Assembly: GCA_030737835.1 (NCBI GenBank)
Contig: CM060851.1
Location: forward strand, 9,035,129-9,099,128
Source: Acorus gramineus
Taxonomy: Eukaryota > Streptophyta > Magnoliopsida > Acorales > Acoraceae
DNA length: 64,000 nt
Direction: 5' to 3'
Part shown: in pieces, positions 9,610 through 21,046 of the stretch
How positions within the stretch are numbered: position 1 is the stretch's first letter
Layout: each line of letters starts with the position of its first letter
Program-made: the position numbers and the translations under genes
The notes under the pieces: generated by a model
What the model saw: only the letters and a program-made list of their open reading frames with translations
Databases searched by the model: none
What the model was told of the DNA's origin: nothing

Positions 9610-12600
9610 ATGGATAGCATCCGTTATGAAGAGGTTGGTTTTTTTTTTCTCCCCTTTTTTCATTGTTTTTTTGGCTTAAAAAATAATTTTGATTAATGGG
9701 TATTCATTGGTTTTTTTTTGCCTTTTGATTTATCAGGAGTTCATATTGAATCGCAGGGGATTGAATCTTTTCACTTGTAAATGGCTTCCTAAAGATCAGG
9801 AACCCAAAGCACTAATCTTCATTTGTCATGGTTAATCTCTTTCTCTCTCTCTCTCTATCTCTACATGACACTTCAATGAAGATTACATATAATTAATATT
9901 CTCTCTCTCTCTCTATCTCTACATGACACTTCAATGAAGATTACATATAATTAATATTATTTTGTTGATGAATTTTTGTGTTCAGGCTACGCCGTAGAGT
10001 GCAGTATAACAATGAAAGGTAAAGACAACAACATCTTTTTTTTCCAATTAATAGAGTGGTTAACGAAATTATCACAATTAAAACTTAATTAATTTATATA
10101 AATAATAATTTCAGGAACAATGACTCGACTTGCAAAGGCGGGTTATGCCGTCCACGGCATCGACTACGAAGGGCACGGCAAGTCGTCCGGATTACAGGCG
10201 TATATACCGAGCTTCGACGCTCTGGTCGACGACTGTCTTGATCACTTCACAAGCATTTGTGGTCAGCAATGTCGAATTCTATTTAATTTTATTAATTGGA
10301 CTTGTTCCTTCTACGTTTCTCTCAATCTATTTGAACTTGATTTTGTGAATTTTATTTATTTATTTATTTTGTGTTTGTGTTTCAATAGAGAGAATAGAAA
10401 ATAAGAAGAAACAAAGGTTCCTTCTTGGAGAATCAATGGGAGGAGTTGTGGCTCTTCTACTACACCAAAAAACACCAACTTTTTGGGATGGTGCCATTTT
10501 AGTTGCTCCCATGTGCAAGGTTCATGTATTTCAATTTTTTTTTAAATAATATATTCTTTTATTTCAATTTTGAAAAAACATTAATAATGGGTTTTTGCAC
10601 AGATTGCAGAGGAGATGAGGCCACACCCAATAGTGATCAATATCTTACAAAAGCTTTGCAAAATCATCCCAACTTGGAAGATAATCCCAACAAAAGATAT
10701 TGTTGATATTGCTATTAAGATGCCAGAGAAGAGACAAGAGGTATATTACATTTTTTTTTATTAGTACATAAATGTTTTAAAACATTTTATATGTAACAGA
10801 AGTTATTGATTTGTTATTATTTGATTTATTGTAGGCTCTAGCCAACCGTTACTGCTATCATGGAAAACCAAGGTTGAAAACAGGGAATGAGCTTCTTATG
10901 GTTAGCTTGGAAATTGAAAAGAATCTCAACAAGGTGAAATTCCTCTCATCTTATTGTGTTTTTGAAGGTCTTTTTGGGATTTATGACTTCCAAAAATCCA
11001 ATATTCATTTGCCTACATCACTGAAAAAACCATTAATTTTTTTATCAATAATGATTCCCAAGCCCCAACTTCACAGGCCCCATCAAAGGCCCCATGAGGT
11101 GGCATGTGTCTAATACCTGTTATACCCTTAGTTAATTTTTTTTTTTTTTTGATAACTGATCCCCACAATATAAGGAGACAATTATGATTGATTAAATAAA
11201 AAATAAAAAAGATCTTTAAATAAAAAAAAGTGAAGGTGAGTCTGGACGGACACAATTTTCTTTCTTTCGAGTAAACTCTTTTTAATCAAACCTTTCTATT
11301 GAGATGGTCTCTTCTCTTCCAACCTAAACTTTCCAAAGATCTCCCAGAAAAAAACCCAACTATGAAGAGTATTATAACATGCAAAAGAAGTCAATTATAG
11401 GCGGTGATCAGATCAACATAGAAAGGAGGAGATGATAAAAATGATGGAGGATGCTACAAAGCGTTTCAAGATCCTCTGTTTCTTTGTTCTATTGTTTCTA
11501 AGGTTAGTTACATTTAATTTATATATGATTTGTATGATGTTAATGTTACATTTCTGACATCGAATAAATGTAACAGTCTGAAATGTAACATTTATTTGTG
11601 TATTGCATTTGTTTAAATGCATGTAGTAATTTATATTTGTTACATTTATTAATGTAGCAGTCAAATACATATATTTATTAAATGTATCACACAACAAAAA
11701 AGGTGTTTGACATTTTCTATAAAATGTAACTGACTATTGAAAATAGAATCTGTTTATAAATTGTTTAAATGTAAATGTAACAGTTTTTATGTAAATGTAA
11801 CAAATCGTTGTGAGAGATATAAATATTTAAGAAATGTACTTGATGTAACTGCTTCATATAGTAACTATATATGTTTTTTTATTTAAATTTGAATACAATA
11901 AATATCTGAATTTTTTAATGTTCAGTTAATAACATTTTTTTTTAAAAAAAATTAATGTGTATAATAAGAATATAAGTTTGAAGAAGAATTTTGATTAAAA
12001 CAATTTAGATAATTTTTTGTGTAATTTAATTTTAATTATAATTTAGGTAAGGATTTTAAAATTCAAAATTTGAAATGGATAAATGGATTTCAAGATTCAC
12101 TCATAACCGAATAGAGAAAATGTGGGGATTTGGATTTATATTTTTAATGAAGGGCATATTTGTATTTTGACATTTTATCCTTTTTGAAAAGTCAACAAAC
12201 CAATTAATAAGAACCAATAAAATAATGACACCTCATGGGGCCTATGAGTGGGGCTTATTTTTTGGGCCTGGGTATCACCACTCTTTTTTATATATCAAAT
12301 GACATAGTTTATAAATATATGTTGATCTGAGAAATTCTAAGTTAGATTGTGTTATGAGTGTTGTTAAAAAAAAACAGACCATCTACGCTTCAAAAATAAT
12401 GTATATTTGGGGGGTGGCATTGGTCAATCCCAAAGCAAGGGGACCAATTTCTCTATTTATAAGTATAAACTTTTCAATTTAATAACATCATTGATGGTCA
12501 ATTTTTTGATCCATGACAGATATAGGTTCTCCATTTACACCCAAACAAAAAAAATATCTGTATGATTCCCCAGGACTTTTTGTTCAAATCAGGGAAAGGG

Positions 12601-13308
12601 AAAGGTCGTCACATTTAAATAAATGGGGACTTCCTTGACACCAGTACATAATAATATTATATAATATGTTAATTTTCATTTTTGGTCCCACATAACCAGA
12701 TAATGGATACGAGACTAGGGTACAGACTTTTCTGCCTAACCATCTTTCTAATAACTGATTACTATATTAAAAAAAAAGCTAAACAACTATGATCAACACA
12801 ACTTTTGAAGATTTTGCTTATATAATAATTATATATTTAATTCAATTTTTTTCAAATATCAAATAAAAAATAACCTTTAATTAAAAAAAAAAAACAACTT
12901 TTCATGAATCTCATAAAAGTGAACTTTCTAGAAAATAATTTACAAAAATTGATTATAGTGAAAATCATTTTTCAAACTCGTTTTTAAGTGCGTCTAAATA
13001 GACTTTTTTTTATTCAGGTGTCACTGCCATTCTTGATAGTCCATGGAGGAGATGATATAGTGACTGATCCGTCAGTGAGTCAATCACTATACGAGTTGGC
13101 CTCGAGCACAGACAAGACATTCAAGCTCTACCCGGGGATGTGGCACGCCCTAACATCTGGTGAACCCGAAGAGAACATCGATCTTGTATTCTCCGACATC
13201 GTGTCATGGCTGGACAACAGGGCGACGATGATCAACTCGAGATCAGAGAGCGAGCGGAAGGCCGCACACGACGATGACAAGTTCTTGTTGGCTTCATCAC
13301 ATGACTAG
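9610..13308 (+). CDS. Monoacylglycerol lipase / caffeoylshikimate esterase-like alpha/beta hydrolase, copy 2
   Basis: Coding exons are 9610-9633, 9737-9830, 9986-10018, 10115-10261, 10389-10519, 10603-10740, 10835-10933 and 13018-13308, giving 318 aa. Exons 1-7 have exactly the lengths of copy 1, so the catalytic residues keep their numbers: Ser115 in GESMGG, Asp235 in GGDDIVTD and His265 in PGMWHAL. The last exon is 9 nt longer, changing the tail after a shared ESE segment. All introns are GT-AG. The upstream leader exon probably ends near 9,508 and joins at 9,601. The role is as in copy 1: hydrolysis of acylglycerol or a phenolic ester, substrate not determined. Intron 7 has grown to 2.1 kb by a 1.2-kb insertion, and a non-autonomous LTR element sits in the 3' flank 92 bp past the stop codon. 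Confidence 0.9.
9841..9958. repeat. 58-bp tandem duplication in intron 2 of lipase gene 2
   Basis: The segment CTACATGACACTTCAATGAA plus following AT text and a CT-run occurs twice, with starts 58 bp apart. Lipase gene 1 has a single, more diverged unit. Likely slippage or unequal exchange at the CT microsatellite. Confidence 0.8.
11055..12277. mobile_element. DNA-transposon-like insertion in intron 7 of lipase gene 2
   Basis: The left end (GATTCCCAAGCCCC, then AGGCCCCATGAGGTG) and the right end (CACCTCATGGGGCCT, then TTGGGCCTGGGTATC) are imperfect inverted repeats of about 50 bp. Intron 7 of copy 1 has nothing like it. The interior, 11,490-11,870, carries many copies of TGTAAC / GTTACA on both strands and no open frame. 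No clear target duplication was found. Probably a non-autonomous Mutator- or hAT-type element. Confidence 0.55.
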
Positions 13309-13400
13309 AAGGAGCAGCTATTGAACTAATAGAAGTATATATAGCTCAATTTGTTTGCCAAGACATAGTTTTTTTTCTACTTTGTAAACTGCATTGTAAG

Positions 13401-13579
13401 GTTAGAATAAAGAAAAGGGAATTATTGTTATTATATTAGAGGAGCCAAAGGGCTCTATTTATAGATACATAGAGAAAATCTTAAAATACAGATAAGGAAT
13501 CTAGGAAAACTAGGAAACTAATAATATCACAATAATGACAATAAAGATATAATATTATCCTACTAATGATTCTTTAACA
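13401..13579 (-). repeat. 3' LTR of the repeat-packed element
   Basis: This 179-bp repeat differs from the other LTR at roughly 9 positions and lacks one terminal base (the T of the TG end in + orientation). On the minus strand it starts TGTTAAAGAATC and carries a TATA box, CTATAAATAG. Confidence 0.85.
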
Positions 13580-13730
13580 CCCCCTCCCAAACTCTGAAAG
13601 GTAGAACCCTTAGAGTTTGGACAAAAATGAGAAGGTGGCGAAGGCTGGCGACAGCACGTGCAGGAGTGGCAGGGGTGCAACAAAGGCACGGTAAGGGCTC
13701 TGCAGAGGCGCGTGTGGTGGCCGCAATGCT

Positions 13731-14231
13731 GCGAAAAAAGAAAGAGCGCACATAGAAGAAGACATGCGTAGTGGGAGCAAGAGAAGTAGCGAGATTGCAC
13801 GAAGAGCGCGAGAGCGGTTGATGCCGCAAGGAGATGCGCGGAGGTGTGCAAATCTGCGAAAAGAGAAAGAGCGCACATAGAAGAAGACATGCGTAGAGGG
13901 AGCAAGAGAAGTAGCGAGATTGCACGAAGAGCGCGAGAGCGATCGATGCCGCAAGGAGATGCGCGGAGGTGTGCAAATCTGCGAAAAAGAGAAAGAGCGC
14001 ACATAGAAGAAGATATGCGTAGAGGGAGCAAGAGAAGTAGCGAGATTGCACGAAAGGCGCGAGAGCGGTCGATGCCGCAAGGAGATGCGCGGAGGTGTGC
14101 AAATCTGCGAAAAAAGAAAGAGCGCACATAGAATAAGACATGCGTATAGGGAGCAAGAGAAGTAGCGAGATTGCACGAAGAGCGCAAGAGCGGTCGATGC
14201 CGCAAGGAGATGCGCGGATGTGTGCAAATCT
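13731..14231. repeat. 125-bp tandem repeat array, four units
   Basis: Unit starts (GCGAAAA) fall at 13,731, 13,856, 13,981 and 14,107, and the array ends at 14,231. Spacing is 125-126 bp. Units share AAGAGCGCACATAGAA, GTAGCGAGATTGCACGA and ATGCCGCAAGGAGATGCG. They carry few stops on the minus strand, so stop-poor frames of 205-255 codons run through it in three frames. Confidence 0.9.
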
Positions 14232-14373
14232 GCGAAGAGGATCGTACAAATCTCGGATGAAAAAAAGAATCACACAGATGCATAGAGAACAAAAAATCGA
14301 GCAAAATGGACTCCTGGATCACCAGAGGAAGTTATGACCGATTTAGTGATTTTTGAAGTCTCAAGGCGGCGCC

Positions 14374-14720
14374 GGAGGCGGCGGCAGGGTGGCCGGAGGC
14401 GGCAGAGGGCGGCCGGAGGAGCACGACGGCGACCGGAGGAGCCGGAGGCGGAGAGCGGCCGGAGGCGGCGGCAGGGTGGCCGGAGGCGGCAGAGGGCGGC
14501 CGGAGGAGCACGACGGCGACCGGAGGAGCCGGAGGCGGCGGCAGGGCGGCCGGAGGGCGGATTCGGGTCGCGTCCCGGGCCGGGTTCGCGGATCCGGGTC
14601 GGATGCTGGGCCGGGTTCGCGGATCCGGGTCGGATGCTGGGAGTGCCCGGGTCGGATGCTGGGAGTGCCCGGGTCGGATGCTGGGAGTGCCCGGGTCGGA
14701 TGCCGGGTCGGACAGCTCGA
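14374..14720. repeat. GC-rich tandem repeats (87-, 32- and 22-bp units)
   Basis: An 87-bp unit beginning GGAGGCGGCGGCAGGG starts at 14,374 and 14,461, with a shorter third start at 14,531. Next come two 32-bp units around GCCGGGTTCGCGGATCCGGG (14,579 and 14,611), then 22-bp units with GTGCCCGGGTCGGATGCTGG at 14,641, 14,663 and 14,685. Confidence 0.85.
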
Positions 14721-14789
14721 GACAGGCTGGCAGGAGCTGTCCCAGCAGATCCCGGGAAATCCGGGCAGGATCCGCGCGACAGATCCCCG

Positions 14790-15016
14790 GCACGACGGCG
14801 ACGGCGACGGCAAGGGCACGACGGCGACGGCAGGGGCACGACGGCGACGGCAGGGGCACGACGGCGACGGCAGGGGCACGATGGCGACGGCAAGGGCACG
14901 ACGGCAACAGCGACGGCAAGGGCACGACGACGACGGCAAGGGCACGACGGCGACGACGACGGCAAGGGCACGACGGCGACGGCAAGGGCACGACGGCAAC
15001 AGCGACGGCAAGGAGG
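14790..15016. repeat. 20-bp ACGGCGACGGCAGGGGCACG tandem array
   Basis: The 20-bp unit recurs from 14,790 onward, first uniformly (14,821-14,880), then with units stretched by extra ACGGCGACG or CAACAGCGACGG blocks. It codes only low-complexity protein in any frame and probably arises by slippage. Confidence 0.85.
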
Positions 15017-15151
15017 ATACCAAGGGGTGTTTTTAGATCTCGCGAGCAAAATTCCTCTCCCGCTCCGATTGAAGACTCTTCAATCGAAGCGGGGAAGAAA
15101 AAGAGTAGCTTTTGTGGATCTAGGATTTTTGAGGTGGAGGCTCTGATACCA

Positions 15152-15331
15152 TGTTAGAATAAAGAAAAGGAAATTATTGTTATTATATTAGAGGAGTCAA
15201 ATGGCTCTATTTATATATACATAGAGGAAACCCTAAAATATAGATAAGGAATCTAGGAAAACTAGGAAACTAATAATATCACAATAATGACAATAAAGAT
15301 ATAATATTATCCTAATAATGATTCTTTAACA
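15152..15331 (-). repeat. 5' LTR of the repeat-packed element
   Basis: This 180-bp repeat is bounded by TGTTAG and TTAACA in + orientation, the usual TG...CA form. The tRNA-Met primer-binding site directly precedes it at 15,139-15,151. Confidence 0.85.
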
Positions 15332-15336
15332 GTAAG

Positions 15337-16609
15337 ATTAGGAGATCAATAATTTTATTAATGGTTGTAATTCTTCATCTGAATTTTATGTAAATTATTG
15401 GTAAATCCAACTTTTTTTTTACTTGGGAAATTTATTGATTTGGGTTCTGCCTCGGGGTGAATAATAACATTGACTAGACTAGAAGATCTAATAAAACAAG
15501 TTTAACTAATAATGATATTATAAAAAATAAGAATTAGAAAAAAAATTACTAAAAAAAATGTTAAATAAACATAAGTTTAAAACTGTGCAAAATAAATTTT
15601 TCATTGAGCGCATACAGATTTTTATTTAATATCTAATTTAATATTTCATAATTTTCAACCAAGAAAATTTATAAAACATAAAAATTAGATATTAATTTTC
15701 TAAATTTTTATTTATTTAGATATTAGTGATTTTATGGGAATGTAACATATTTATATTATATATTTAAATCAATTTAATATTTCACAATTTTCAGCCAAGA
15801 AAAAAAATCATCTAAATCAAAATTGAATAATGAAAAAATCCTTAAAATTTATTTATGTAATCATTTTTCTTCTGCTTATGTAATCATTCATAATTAGATA
15901 GTTAAGACTATAAGATAATGCGGATTGGGTGGGCATGTGCAGTGTTGAATAACACTGAAGTTGTCACTAAACACTTAAGATTTCAAATGCAGTTTTAGTT
16001 TAGATATTTCATCAAATATTTTGTATGCAAGTTTCAAATACAAATATACTTACAAAATCATACATATATTTTGGCCAGGGGACTAATAAAAAAAAATGTT
16101 AGAAGTTGGGAAGTTAATACTTTGAAATTTTTTTGTAAAAATGTGTGCACTACGTAATGAATATATTTTTATAAATATGAAAATGATGGACCATGCCTTT
16201 AATAGTTTAGTTGTACTATATGCATTCAATAATGTAAGCGTTCATCTCGTGACTGGTTTGGTGAATTAAGTATTGCAAATTCGGCATGAATATATATATT
16301 TTTTATTATTGTTTTTTTTTTTAAATATATTTGATGCCTATCTGATCGAAGTCATGAAAGAACAAATGGGAAATGCAGCTAAATAAGAAGATAATCTCTC
16401 CAAATGAGGCCAGACATGTTAATGGTCAAGTAAGATTAGTTGGCATGAGGACCAGCATTATCAAATGAAGCTGGATGCAACCATCAAAAAGAAATAAAAA
16501 AACCATATAAACTTGACCAGGGACACGGAGAAAGTCTCAAAAATTAAATAATATTAACATGTCCCATCCCAGGAGACCCAAGTATTATAAAACATCTGAT
16601 ACTATTTTA
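15337..16609. other. AT-rich intergenic DNA with a dispersed repeat at 16,105-16,260
   Basis: No gene is recognised. The segment 16,105-16,260 (CTACGTAATGAATATATTTT, AATGATGGACCATGC, CATTCAATAATGTAA) is repeated in the same orientation at 26,030-26,215 with a longer middle part. Confidence 0.5.
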
Positions 16610-16924
16610 CAGCACTATATCTTATAATAGCATAGTATATACTGTATTATCATAGTGTATACTGTACTATCATATATCATAGTATATAACTTATTTTTTT
16701 TTTCACCATGAAAAAAAAATATTAATATATCTAAGTATATACTTTATTTCATGTAACAGTATACATTTTAAATGGTGAGTGTATAATTTTTTTTTTTTAA
16801 AAAAAAACATGATAAACTGTAATTGGTCGGCAATGGAGGTTGAGTGCATTTTTTTTTCTATAACATATTCTCAAAATTAATAATCACGAAAAAAAAAGCT
16901 TAAGTAGCTTCATGTACATAGTTT

Positions 16925-17024
16925 TGGGCCTTATAGAACAGATAAATGGGCCCTTATGAGATCCCAATCTAAATAGAAGGCTCAACAGGGTTTTTATAGG
17001 GTTCCATCTCCATTTCTAGGGTTT
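16925..17024 (+). promoter_or_regulatory. Ribosomal-protein promoter elements: two site II motifs and a telo-box
   Basis: TGGGCC site II motifs lie at 16,925-16,930 and 16,947-16,952, and TAGGGTTT (telo-box AAACCCTA in reverse) at 17,017-17,024, 47 bp before the ATG. Site II with telo-box is the standard arrangement in promoters of plant translation genes, bound by TCP and Pur-alpha-type factors. The same set is kept in the inverted copy. Confidence 0.75.
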
Positions 17025-17070
17025 CCATCCGGAAGAAAGAGAAGAGAATCTGAATCGATCCGTGGCGGCG

Positions 17071-20000
17071 ATGGGTGAGAGCCACTCGATCCCGATCTCT
17101 CGACCCCTAAATTTCATACCTTTTTCGATCTCATCAATCTGATGTCTGTCTTTGTCTCAGCGAGGATCAAGGTTCACGAGTTGAGAGGGAAGACCAAGGC
17201 GGATCTTCTGAGCCAGCTGAAGGACCTCAAGGCGGAGCTCGCTCTCCTCCGCGTCGCCAAGGTCACCGGAGGCGCCCCCAACAAGCTCTCCAAGATGTAA
17301 TAAAACCCTAGATCCCCCCCCCCCCCTCTCTCTCTTTCAACGAATTGTGATGTGATGATGACTGCAGAAAGGTTGTGAGGACGTCGATAGCGCAGGTGCT
17401 GACGGTCATATCGCAGAAGCAGAAGTCGGCGCTCAGGGAGGTCTATAAGAATAAGAAGTTCGTCCCGCTCGATCTCCGCCCCAAGAAGACCAGGGCCATC
17501 CGCCGTCGCCTCACCAAGCACCAGGTCTCAAAACTTTTAAAGTGTTATCAGTGAATCTAGCCAATCAAAACTTTTTATAGAGTTATCAGTGAATGATATG
17601 AGTGTTTCTAGCCAATCAGTCAGATTTTCACTTGGTTGCATACTTGCATATAGTTTTTAAAGTTTTCTGAGCCGGTGGTGTACTAACGTGGTTGCATTTA
17701 ATAGAAGCATCAACACTCTTGTTTCTTGGTTATTTAGTAATTGAAAGGTAAATTTTTTTGGTTTGATTGAATGGCATAAAATCAAAAACAGGCTCAAGTG
17801 ATGGTAAAAGAAAAATCTAGTGTAAATATTCCCCTTGAGATGATATTACTCCAGATTAATTTTTACTTTCATTCATGGTGTAATTTTTTTTGTAGATGAA
17901 TGTCTATGCTAAAGGATGCACAGTTTCCAGATTCAGCAAAGATGTTCAAGGGTCTTTAATTTCAGAAATTCTACTATTTTGTTTGGTGGACTTTGATTCT
18001 TCAGTTCACCAATATGCATCTGATGATAGAGAAATTGAATTTGGAGTAGCATCTGAATCATACTTTATTTGGTTATACTAGAAGGAGATCATTATTCCCT
18101 CCATCTTCGTTTTTCATTTTTATCTTAACTATGTTTTCTACACGGGACACAACCATTATAGTGATCAAATTACCTAAAATGAACCCGATCTGAGTTGCAT
18201 CATAACCCGACATGTTGGGTTTGGGTTGACCTTCTTGATTTTGAGGATCAGGTTGGGTTGGATTTGGGTTAAACCTCTAACTCCGAATTGGGCTGGACAT
18301 AGACCCAACTGCTCAAGTTGCAGCCTTAGGTAGCGTTTGGAAACGCGTTTGCACACGCTTTTTCTTTTTTAAAAAGCAAAAAGGGCAAACATCTATTGAA
18401 AAACAAACTTAATAAAAAAGTTACATACAATTTTTAGTTATAAAAAATATATTTTTGTAAAAAGCACAGAAAGTGAGCTTCCTAGGAATCAAGTTTATTT
18501 AAGCTACTTTATTCAAAATCATGCTTTTCCAACGCGTTTCCAAATGCACCCTTATTTACATTCATAGTTGTCTGGGCGGCTAGGTGAGCTTAGGCGGTGG
18601 CCAAACGCCTAGCCGCCTAGGCGCACTTAGGCGGCTCTTAATTAAGATTTTATTATTTAAATTGGTAATTATATTAAAATTATTTATTTGCTCATCCATT
18701 TTTTAATTTTTTCATGAATATTACTTAAAATGAAGAATGCTATTTATAAATAAAGAATACATGGGTATAATTTATTGTTGTATGCCCATTTAAAAAAAAT
18801 TAATATAATCTAACCCTAGTGGCATTAAAATAGAAGAAAAGAGGAAAGAGATTGAGGGAGAATGAGATAAGATTTCAAAATTTTTTAGGAGAGATAGGAG
18901 GGAGAGACAAAAAATTAATGGAGACTCACTTGAGACCGGGAGAATTCGTTGCACTGTTGGCCTGTAGGGTAGGTGATGTTTCAATATTTCGATTGTGTTT
19001 TTTTTGTCTTTTATTTTTGAGGTTAGGTGAGGGATTGGGCGGGCTAGGCGTGATTTAGGGGAGTAGGCAGGCCCAAGCGCCCGCCTAATTAACATGCTAT
19101 TAGGCGGGCGGTCGCCTAGGTACCGCCTAGTCGCCTAGGCCCGCCTATCCCTAGACAACTATGTTTACATTAGATAGTATTGAACTTAAAACAAAAAAGA
19201 AGATGCAAGATTAATAATGCTATATGTTTAAATTTCATACTTGTGAAATAAGGACCATCAATATTCAATATTCAAAATTGATAGTTATGAATGCCAAATG
19301 GCATCACAATGCCCTCGAATAATCTCCTATTAAAAGAACAGTCTGTCGTAGTAAAATGCCACCATGCACTGGATGCCATTCCAGAATATCAACAGCACAA
19401 ATCATCATGTATATATCCAACTAGAAGATGCCTATGTGAAGAAAAAATGGGATTCCCCTGACTCATAGAAACATATAAAAAAAAAATCAACTCCTTTTGA
19501 CGTTGTGTGTTGTATCTGTGTCATGCTATTGTGTCGTATCTGTGTCATGCTATTTTAGCAAGATTGTCCAATTCATGTATCCTGATTGATTGTCATCAAG
19601 AAATTGTTTAGACACATCCCATCACCTAATACAGGTTAGGCCAGTTTCAGGTGATAAAGGTGGTTCCTCCAATTTTCACTCCCTCTTCGATTTGATATCC
19701 ATGGTTGCTACAAATACCCATTGTGGTATATGTATTTTGTGAGTTGATATGGAGCCTCTTGATTGTCTAATGTTTATTCTACTTGCTTTTAGTGATAGTC
19801 AAAAAAATTTATAAGTAATTTCTTATGCTTAAACCTGTCAATTTTGATGTATTCTAGTCTGATTAAGTTCAATGTTAAGTTATTGAATATTGTTCTGAGT
19901 GAGCCTGTTCTTTAATGTTGCTAGAGAAGTATTGGCTCTAAATTATGGAAATCCTTAGAGAAATGTACAATTTGCTTACCCTGTCCTTTCTTTTGATAAT

Positions 20001-20655
20001 TGTTTAGGAAATCTAATGAAATATTGCAAAAATAACCTACTTGTCAATTCAAATGGAAAGTTTGTTAATTTCGACTTAAGTGAATGCATGTACATATGTA
20101 CATGCTAGTCTGTGCCATGATCTTCCACTATCTAAAAAGTTTGGCAGTTCTTTACAAACTTTGACTGTTGTAGATGCTTATAATTCTGGAAAAATCACTA
20201 AAAGAATTGGTTGTTGATCTGGTTGTATCCCTGGGTTTTATTCTCTTGCTTGCTGTCCCTTCTATATAATTTGCTGTTGAAGTATGATTAAAATTGCTAT
20301 GTTTGCGTGAGTTGAACTTTTTATATGCTTGGCATATCCTGTTATTCACTGGTGATTGGTGTGCATAGAAGAATTTCCATGAGCTTGTTATTGTTCCATG
20401 GAAAATATGTATAAATCATTTGATCCAAAAACCAGATCATGTACTTTGTTCATGAATTACAAAATCAGATGGCATTCAAAGTGAGATTGAGAAGCTCATT
20501 TTGTGCAATGTCATTTGATTGAACTGGATTGTTTGTTCCTGTGTAAATCCATATTGATGTCTGTACCATTTTATGTGCAGCTATCCCTGAAGACGGAACG
20601 TGAGAAGAAAAAAGAGAAGTACTTCCCTGTGAGGAAGTATGCCATTAAGGCTTAG
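17071..20655 (+). CDS. RPL35: 60S ribosomal protein L35 (uL29), left copy
   Basis: Exons are 17071-17074, 17161-17296, 17368-17524 and 20581-20655, giving 123 aa, the usual eukaryotic L35 length. The first exon supplies only ATG and one base of codon 2, a structure conserved in plant L35 genes; translation starts [10 protein letters not shown]. Typical segments are [31 protein letters not shown] and [19 protein letters not shown], ending [12 protein letters not shown]35 sits at the exit of the large-subunit tunnel. Splice sites are GT-AG. Intron 3 is 3.06 kb and holds a Tourist-like MITE (18,332-18,552) and a hAT MITE (18,563-19,163). The protein differs from the right copy only at residue 16 (Asp here, Glu there). 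Confidence 0.97.
18332..18552. mobile_element. Tourist-like MITE in L35 intron 3, present in both arms
   Basis: Inverted ends GGTAGCGTTTGGAAACGCG and CGCGTTTCCAAATGCACCC, with TTA on both sides, suggest a PIF/Harbinger MITE. The right arm has the same ends (CCAAACGCTACC near 50,225 and GGGTGCCATTTGG near 49,940), so insertion predates the inverted duplication. The right-arm interior has different, CCCAACCC-rich sequence. Confidence 0.6.
18563..19163. mobile_element. hAT-type MITE with 8-bp target duplication
   Basis: Ends CATAGTTGTCTGGGCGG and CCCTAGACAACTATG are inverted, flanked by perfect TTTACATT at 18,555-18,562 and 19,164-19,171. Both subterminal regions are packed with GCCTAGGCGG-type palindromic motifs in both orientations. 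8-bp duplications are the hAT hallmark. The right L35 copy lacks it, so insertion followed the duplication. Confidence 0.9.
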
Positions 20656-20829
20656 GGGTAGGTTCAAATCTGAGTTTGTTTTTCTTCTTCCAGAGGATGT
20701 GTCTGTTATTTTTGGGAGGTTGATCTTGAATCATTACTACTATGATGGTTTTAGAAGTTAGTATCTTCTGTTCCAAGGATTTGCATCTTTTATCTGATTT
20801 GAAATTTCCATGTTAAATCAATTTTTTAT

Positions 20830-21010
20830 ATTTTATTCATATTTATTCTTTATCCAGCAAACAATTTTACCTTTATTATTACGTTTTCAAACGAGAATAA
20901 CAAAAAAACACAATCAAACATAAAATCACATGTTTCATTGATAAAATTATTTATTTCTATAGTGGATATAAACCTTAGAATAACTTATGTCTCTATCCAA
21001 ACAAACATCC
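20830..21010. repeat. Small dispersed repeat 3' of L35
   Basis: The text GAGAATAACAAAAAAACACA and CCTTAGAATAACTTATG resembles 4,990-5,205 and 6,370-6,520. The right arm lacks it at the matching place. It is non-coding. Confidence 0.4.
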
Positions 21011-21046
21011 AGTGATTAGAAGAATATTAAGTGATGATTTTTTATT

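Larger units (their letters stand above)
13401..15331 (-). mobile_element. Non-autonomous LTR retrotransposon packed with GC-rich tandem repeats
   Basis: Direct terminal repeats (13,401-13,579 and 15,152-15,331) are flanked by the 5-bp duplication GTAAG (13,396-13,400; 15,332-15,336). A primer-binding site complementary to initiator tRNA-Met (TGGTATCAGAGCC on the minus strand, 15,139-15,151) abuts the right LTR, and a purine tract lies next to the left LTR at 13,580-13,588. The element therefore reads on the minus strand. The 1.57-kb interior has no gag, protease, integrase or reverse transcriptase, only four tandem arrays. It would need enzymes from a partner element, most likely Copia-type given the primer site and 5-bp duplication. 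It sits in the 3' flank of lipase gene 2; gene 1 has the matching empty site (TTGTAAGACAATGG near 4,788). The interior is strikingly GC-rich against its AT-rich neighbours. Confidence 0.85.

Noticed and set aside
13731-14231. Regular 125-bp repeats considered as a CRISPR-like array
   Set aside because: Units are directly contiguous without unique spacers, and the DNA is plant nuclear and inside an LTR element.
13555-15049. Long open frames (205-270 codons) on both strands
   Set aside because: They arise from stop-poor GC-rich tandem repeats inside the LTR element. All frames are low-complexity and none has a domain.
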